64,000 nt of DNA from assembly GCF_000282035.1 (NCBI RefSeq), contig NZ_AKKA01000072.1:140241-204240 (forward strand). The letters run 5' to 3'. A program made the position numbers and the translations under genes. This DNA is from Rhizobium sp. CF122. Its GTDB lineage: Bacteria; Pseudomonadota; Alphaproteobacteria; Rhizobiales; Rhizobiaceae. The notes under the pieces are model-generated. The model was not told the DNA's origin. It saw only the letters and a list, made by a program, of their open reading frames with translations, and searched no databases. Within the stretch, counting starts at the first letter, position 1. The number at the start of each line of letters is the position of its first letter. Positions 60,644 to 64,000 of the stretch are shown here, piece by piece.

Positions 60644-61562
60644 CCGCCTTGCCAGCATCACCATCCTCGTATCGGCCGATCTCCTCCAGCAACCACGCGC
60701 GAAAGGCTGCGACTGGACGGAAATCCGCCTTGCTGAGCGGTGCGACAGCATAGTAGGCGCTTGGGCTCTTAACCTGATGCGGAAAGGCTTCCACGAGTTG
60801 GCCGCTAGCCAGTTCCGAGTCAATCAGGAAGAGTGGCATCAGCGCCAGGCCGAGCCCCGCGATGCAGGCTTGTGCGACGCTGCCGAACTGCTCGAACCTC
60901 ATCGCTTGAGAGGGTGTACCAGCAATCCGAAGGCTTTCGAACCAATGGCCCCAGGCTCCGGGTCGAGATGCCATGTGCAGCAGGGGCATGCGCAGCAGAT
61001 CTTCTGCCTTATCGATCGGATGCGACTTGAGGAAGGTGGGGGAAGCGACCGGCGCCACCATCTCATCCATCAGGAAAGTGCAATCTGCACCAGGCCAATT
61101 GGGCTGGCCGATATGAATTGCCATGTCGATGCCGTCTCGATCGAAATCAAAGACGCCGATACGCGTGGCGAAATTCAATGTGATCTCCGGATGGCGAGCG
61201 ACGAAATGCGGAATGCGGGGCATCAGCCAGCGGGTACTGAAGGTTGGTAGAATCGCGAGATTGAGTTGATCGTTATGTTGTTTGGTCATGGCTTGGAGCG
61301 ATGCGGAACGGATCTCGGCCAAGGCATTGGCAATCGCCTTGGAATAGTCTGCACCTGCCGCCGTGAGGTTTACCCCGCGACTAGTTCGATCGAATAGCAA
61401 AATGCCCAATTGTTCTTCAAGCGCAGAGACTTGGCGACTGATTGCGCCTTGCGTTAGCGACAGTTCCTCCGCTGCAGCGGAAAAACTGCCCAACCGGGCC
61501 ACGGAATCGAAGGCCGCGAGGGCAGAGGTAGAAGGAAGCAGTTTTCTAGCAAGGTTTACCAT
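60639..61562 (-). CDS. LysR-family regulator (GcvA-like), probable gcdH regulator
   Basis: 307 residues. The HTH is LAAFDSVARLGSFSAAAEEL, LTQGAISRQVSALEEQLGIL, LFDRTSRGVNLTAAG, the GcvA/AmpR style. The effector domain has LAILPTFSTRWLMPRIPHFV and MAIHIGQPNWPGADCTFLMD. It is divergent from glutaryl-CoA dehydrogenase across 108 bases; LysR regulators next to gcdH are a known arrangement in proteobacteria (GcdR). Its stop overlaps the acyl-CoA dehydrogenase scrap, so the C-terminal few residues may be affected. Confidence 0.9.
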   Translation of the reverse strand: MVNLARKLLPSTSALAAFDSVARLGSFSAAAEELSLTQGAISRQVSALEEQLGILLFDRTSRGVNLTAAGADYSKAIANALAEIRSASLQAMTKQHNDQLNLAILPTFSTRWLMPRIPHFVARHPEITLNFATRIGVFDFDRDGIDMAIHIGQPNWPGADCTFLMDEMVAPVASPTFLKSHPIDKAEDLLRMPLLHMASRPGAWGHWFESLRIAGTPSQAMRFEQFGSVAQACIAGLGLALMPLFLIDSELASGQLVEAFPHQVKSPSAYYAVAPLSKADFRPVAAFRAWLLEEIGRYEDGDAGKAE

Positions 61563-61670
61563 GCCCTATTACTATAGCTCATAGGTCGATGAGTAAACGG
61601 CGCTTGTCCTTCGCCAGGCGCGGGAGATAATTCGGCCAACTTCAAACTGCCTCAAACGGAGGATGACCCC

Positions 61671-62846
61671 TTGGCCTTTTCCTGGAATGACCCTTTTCTG
61701 CTCGATGATCAGCTGACTGAAGATGAGCGGATGATCCGCGACTCGGCGGCCGCTTTCGCAAAGTCTGAACTACTGCCGCGCATCCAGGAAGCCTATCTCG
61801 ACGAAACGACAGAGCCCGAGCTGTTCAAACTGATGGGCGAGACGGGGCTGCTGGGAGTGACGCTGCCCGAAGAATATGGTGCTGCCAATGCATCCTACGT
61901 CGCCTACGGCCTCGTCGCCCGCGAAGTCGAGCGCATCGATTCCGGCTACCGCTCGATGATGAGCGTACAGTCCTCGTTGGTCATCTATCCAATCTTCGCA
62001 TACGGCTCCGACGAGCAGAAAAAGAAATACCTGCCGGGCCTCGTTTCCGGCGATCTCATCGGCTGTTTTGGCTTGACCGAGCCCGACGCCGGATCCGATC
62101 CCGGCGGCATGAAGACCCGCGCCGAAAAGATCGAAGGTGGCTATCGGCTGCGCGGCTCCAAAATGTGGATCTCCAATTCACCGATAGCCGATGTCTTCGT
62201 CGTCTGGGCCAAGTCGGAAGCTCATAACAACGAAATTCGCGGCTTCGTGCTGGAAAAGGGCATGAAGGGGCTTTCTGCTCCAAAGATCGGCGGCAAGTTG
62301 TCGCTGCGTGCCTCGATTACCGGGGAAATCGTGATGGATGGCGTCGAGGTAACTGAAGACGCCATCCTGCCAGGTGTTTCCGGTCTGAAAGGGCCGTTCG
62401 GCTGCCTGAATCGTGCCCGTTACGGTATCTCTTGGGGCGTCATGGGAGCCGCCGAAGATTGCTGGTTCCGCGCCCGGCAGTATGGCTTGGACCGCAAACA
62501 GTTCGGCAAGCCGCTTGCAGGCATGCAGCTCTATCAAAAGAAGCTTGCTGACATGATGACCGAGATCACACTCGGGCTGCAGGGCTCACTGCGCGTCGGC
62601 CGACTGATGGATGAGCACCAGATGGCACCGGAAATGGTCTCCTTGGTCAAGCGTAACAATTGCGGCAAGGCCCTGGACATCGCTCGGCAAGCCCGTGACA
62701 TGCACGGCGGCAACGGCATCCAGATCGAATACCACGTCATGCGCCACGCCCAGAACCTGGAAACGGTAAATACTTATGAGGGGACGCACGACGTTCACGC
62801 GCTGATCCTTGGCCGCGCCCAGACGGGCATTCAGGCCTTTTTCTAG
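61671..62846 (+). CDS. gcdH: glutaryl-CoA dehydrogenase
   Basis: 391 residues starting at the TTG at 61671, eight bases after GGAGGA; no ATG fits as well. Acyl-CoA dehydrogenase fold with the flavin motif [38 protein letters not shown], and the catalytic Glu in [33 protein letters not shown] and [20 protein letters not shown] are typical of the glutaryl-CoA branch. It oxidatively decarboxylates glutaryl-CoA to crotonyl-CoA in lysine, tryptophan or glutarate breakdown and passes electrons to ETF, which agrees with the ETF-ubiquinone oxidoreductase start 1.1 kb downstream and the 3-hydroxyacyl-CoA dehydrogenase between. Confidence 0.94.
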   Translation: MAFSWNDPFLLDDQLTEDERMIRDSAAAFAKSELLPRIQEAYLDETTEPELFKLMGETGLLGVTLPEEYGAANASYVAYGLVAREVERIDSGYRSMMSVQSSLVIYPIFAYGSDEQKKKYLPGLVSGDLIGCFGLTEPDAGSDPGGMKTRAEKIEGGYRLRGSKMWISNSPIADVFVVWAKSEAHNNEIRGFVLEKGMKGLSAPKIGGKLSLRASITGEIVMDGVEVTEDAILPGVSGLKGPFGCLNRARYGISWGVMGAAEDCWFRARQYGLDRKQFGKPLAGMQLYQKKLADMMTEITLGLQGSLRVGRLMDEHQMAPEMVSLVKRNNCGKALDIARQARDMHGGNGIQIEYHVMRHAQNLETVNTYEGTHDVHALILGRAQTGIQAFF

Positions 62847-63004
62847 GTCGAACGTTTGAACTGCCGCGCTGGCTGAGATGTCTCCGTAGGACTCGAGGCT
62901 GGCGCGTACCTAAGGCGGTTGCCGTGCATAGATGTGGTCGGCAACCAAACCGAAGATCTGACGCCCCGTTTAACACCTCCGAGCTGCTGAGAGGCGACCT
63001 GCGC

Positions 63005-63886
63005 ATGGCTATCAATATTTCCACCGTCGCTATTATCGGCGCCGGACAGATGGGTACCGGAATCGCGCAGGTCGCGGCTAAGTACGGATTTGGGGCACTG
63101 GTTTATGATCTAGCTGAAAGTCGGGTTAACGCGAGTGTCGAAGATGGAGCTCGGTATTTTGGCCGCCAGGTAGAAAACGGAAAAATGTCAGGACAAGCCG
63201 CTCAGGAGGCTGTGTCTCGCATCAAGGGCGCCTATTCGCTCTCGGATCTGGCAGACGCTGATCTGGTCATTGAAGCCGTAAGCGAAAATGAAACAGTCAA
63301 GAGGCAGGTTTTTGCGGACGTGTCCGCCGTCCTAAAGCCTCAAGCAATTCTGGCAACTAACACTTCATCCCTGTCTATCACGCGCCTCGCGGCCTCCACG
63401 GATAGGCCTGATCGCTTTCTTGGAGTTCACTTCATGAACCCTGTGCCGGTTATGAAGTTGGTCGAACTTGTTCGCGGAATCGGAACTAGCCAAGAGACTT
63501 TCGCCGCGGCCAGGGAGTTTGCCATATCGATCGGCAAAAGCGTGACGGTATCCGAGGATTTTCCAGCTTTCATCGTGAATCGCGTTCTTATCCCGATGAT
63601 CAATGAGGCCGTTTACACCTTGTACGAGGGGGTCGGTAACGTTGAAGCGATTGATACAGGTATGAAGCTGGGCGCCAATCATCCTATGGGGCCGCTCGAA
63701 CTTGCAGATTTCATCGGGTTAGACACATGCCTTTCAATCATGCAGGTGCTCCATGAAGGGTTGGCCGACAGCAAATATCGTCCTTGCCCGCTGTTGGTTA
63801 AATACGTGGAAGCTGGCTGGCTGGGCCGCAAGGCGGGCAGGGGGTTTTACGATTACAGGTGCGATCCACCGCGACCCACTCGGTAG
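63005..63886 (+). CDS. 3-hydroxybutyryl-CoA dehydrogenase
   Basis: 293 residues from the ATG at 63005. Rossmann motif AIIGAGQMGTGIAQVAAKYG; NTSSLSITRLAASTDRPDRF; catalytic His in LGVHFMNPVPVMKLVELVRG; Asn in FIVNRVLIPMINEAVYTLYE; and the C-terminal HPMGPLELADFIGLDTCLSI and GWLGRKAGRGFYDYR. It converts 3-hydroxybutyryl-CoA and acetoacetyl-CoA, using NAD, the step after crotonyl-CoA hydration, and so continues the route from glutaryl-CoA dehydrogenase. hbd and paaH are alternative names; I cannot decide. Confidence 0.93.
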   Translation: MAINISTVAIIGAGQMGTGIAQVAAKYGFGALVYDLAESRVNASVEDGARYFGRQVENGKMSGQAAQEAVSRIKGAYSLSDLADADLVIEAVSENETVKRQVFADVSAVLKPQAILATNTSSLSITRLAASTDRPDRFLGVHFMNPVPVMKLVELVRGIGTSQETFAAAREFAISIGKSVTVSEDFPAFIVNRVLIPMINEAVYTLYEGVGNVEAIDTGMKLGANHPMGPLELADFIGLDTCLSIMQVLHEGLADSKYRPCPLLVKYVEAGWLGRKAGRGFYDYRCDPPRPTR

Positions 63887-63945
63887 GCATTCAGATTGGA
63901 GCGGCGACCGGCATCTCCAAAGCATGGGCAATTTAGGCGTATATC

Positions 63946-64000
63946 ATGAGCGAACGAAATGACACTCCTCGGGAAATGATGGAATTTGACGTGGTGATCG
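63946..64000 (+). CDS. ETF-ubiquinone oxidoreductase, first codons
   Basis: The ATG at 63946 starts MSERNDTPREMMEFDVVI, cut off by the window edge. MEFDVVI followed by a glycine-rich FAD motif is the beginning of electron-transfer-flavoprotein:ubiquinone oxidoreductase in alphaproteobacteria. This enzyme passes electrons from acyl-CoA dehydrogenases, such as the gcdH product upstream, to the quinone pool. Only 18 residues are available; ordering after gcdH and the dehydrogenase gene supports the call. Confidence 0.6.
   Translation, partial: MSERNDTPREMMEFDVVI

Noticed and set aside
1..64000. tRNA, rRNA, CRISPR array, replication origin or phage genes
   Set aside because: I looked for T-arm motifs, regularly spaced repeats and replication or phage protein signatures and saw none. 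A tRNAscan and CRISPR search would be decisive.

Overview
The window reads as DNA from an alphaproteobacterium of the Rhizobiaceae type (Rhizobium/Sinorhizobium/Agrobacterium group). The basis is high coding GC with long antisense shadow frames, many ABC uptake operons with LacI, GntR, AraC and LysR regulators, a FixJ-type two-component system, and sugar-acid dehydratase genes like those of rhizobia. There is no rRNA, tRNA, replication or ribosomal gene, so it could be a chromid, a megaplasmid or an accessory chromosomal region. No database search was possible; family names rest on motifs read by eye.

Region 1 (1-11 kb, all minus strand): a periplasmic adaptor of an RND pump (cut by the left edge), a LuxR remnant, a lone receiver protein, a FixJ-like response regulator with its PAS histidine kinase, a focA-like / HlyD / DHA2-MFS operon and an FdhF/YdeP molybdo-oxidoreductase. 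A shared 16-base element lies 55-93 bases before each of four transcription units and suggests one stress regulon run by the two-component pair.

Region 2 (11-32 kb): sugar and sugar-acid catabolism. It holds mannonate dehydratase with a GntR regulator and a divergent ABC importer; a glycine-zipper protein and peptidase T around a possible EcfG-type promoter; an XRE regulator; an IlvD/Edd sugar-acid dehydratase plus a FAH-fold dehydratase with a divergent LysR; and an AraC-controlled sugar ABC operon that ends in a 667-residue fusion of a Gfo/Idh/MocA oxidoreductase to an aldo-keto reductase.

Region 3 (32-43 kb): a patchwork of small secreted proteins, IS21 and IS110 fragments, a metallo-beta-lactamase-fold pseudogene with two lesions, a dienelactone hydrolase, a Kelch protein, PadR with a divergent FMN reductase, a LysR/MFS pair and a GlcG-like protein.

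Region 4 (43.4-58.6 kb): a catabolic island with a LacI regulator and at least six copies of an operator of form TGCNAACGTTNGCR. Under it lie a FAH hydrolase, a carboxymuconolactone-decarboxylase-like protein, a Liv-type ABC importer, a cupin, an enolase paralogue with altered catalytic residues, an extradiol-dioxygenase-like protein, an alcohol dehydrogenase, an FMN reductase, an APH-fold kinase and a D-2-hydroxyacid dehydrogenase. This island is the best candidate for an undescribed pathway.

Region 5 (58.6-64 kb): an N-terminally truncated PEP carboxylase, a scrap of acyl-CoA dehydrogenase, a LysR regulator divergent from glutaryl-CoA dehydrogenase, a 3-hydroxybutyryl-CoA dehydrogenase, and the first codons of an ETF-ubiquinone oxidoreductase at the right edge.
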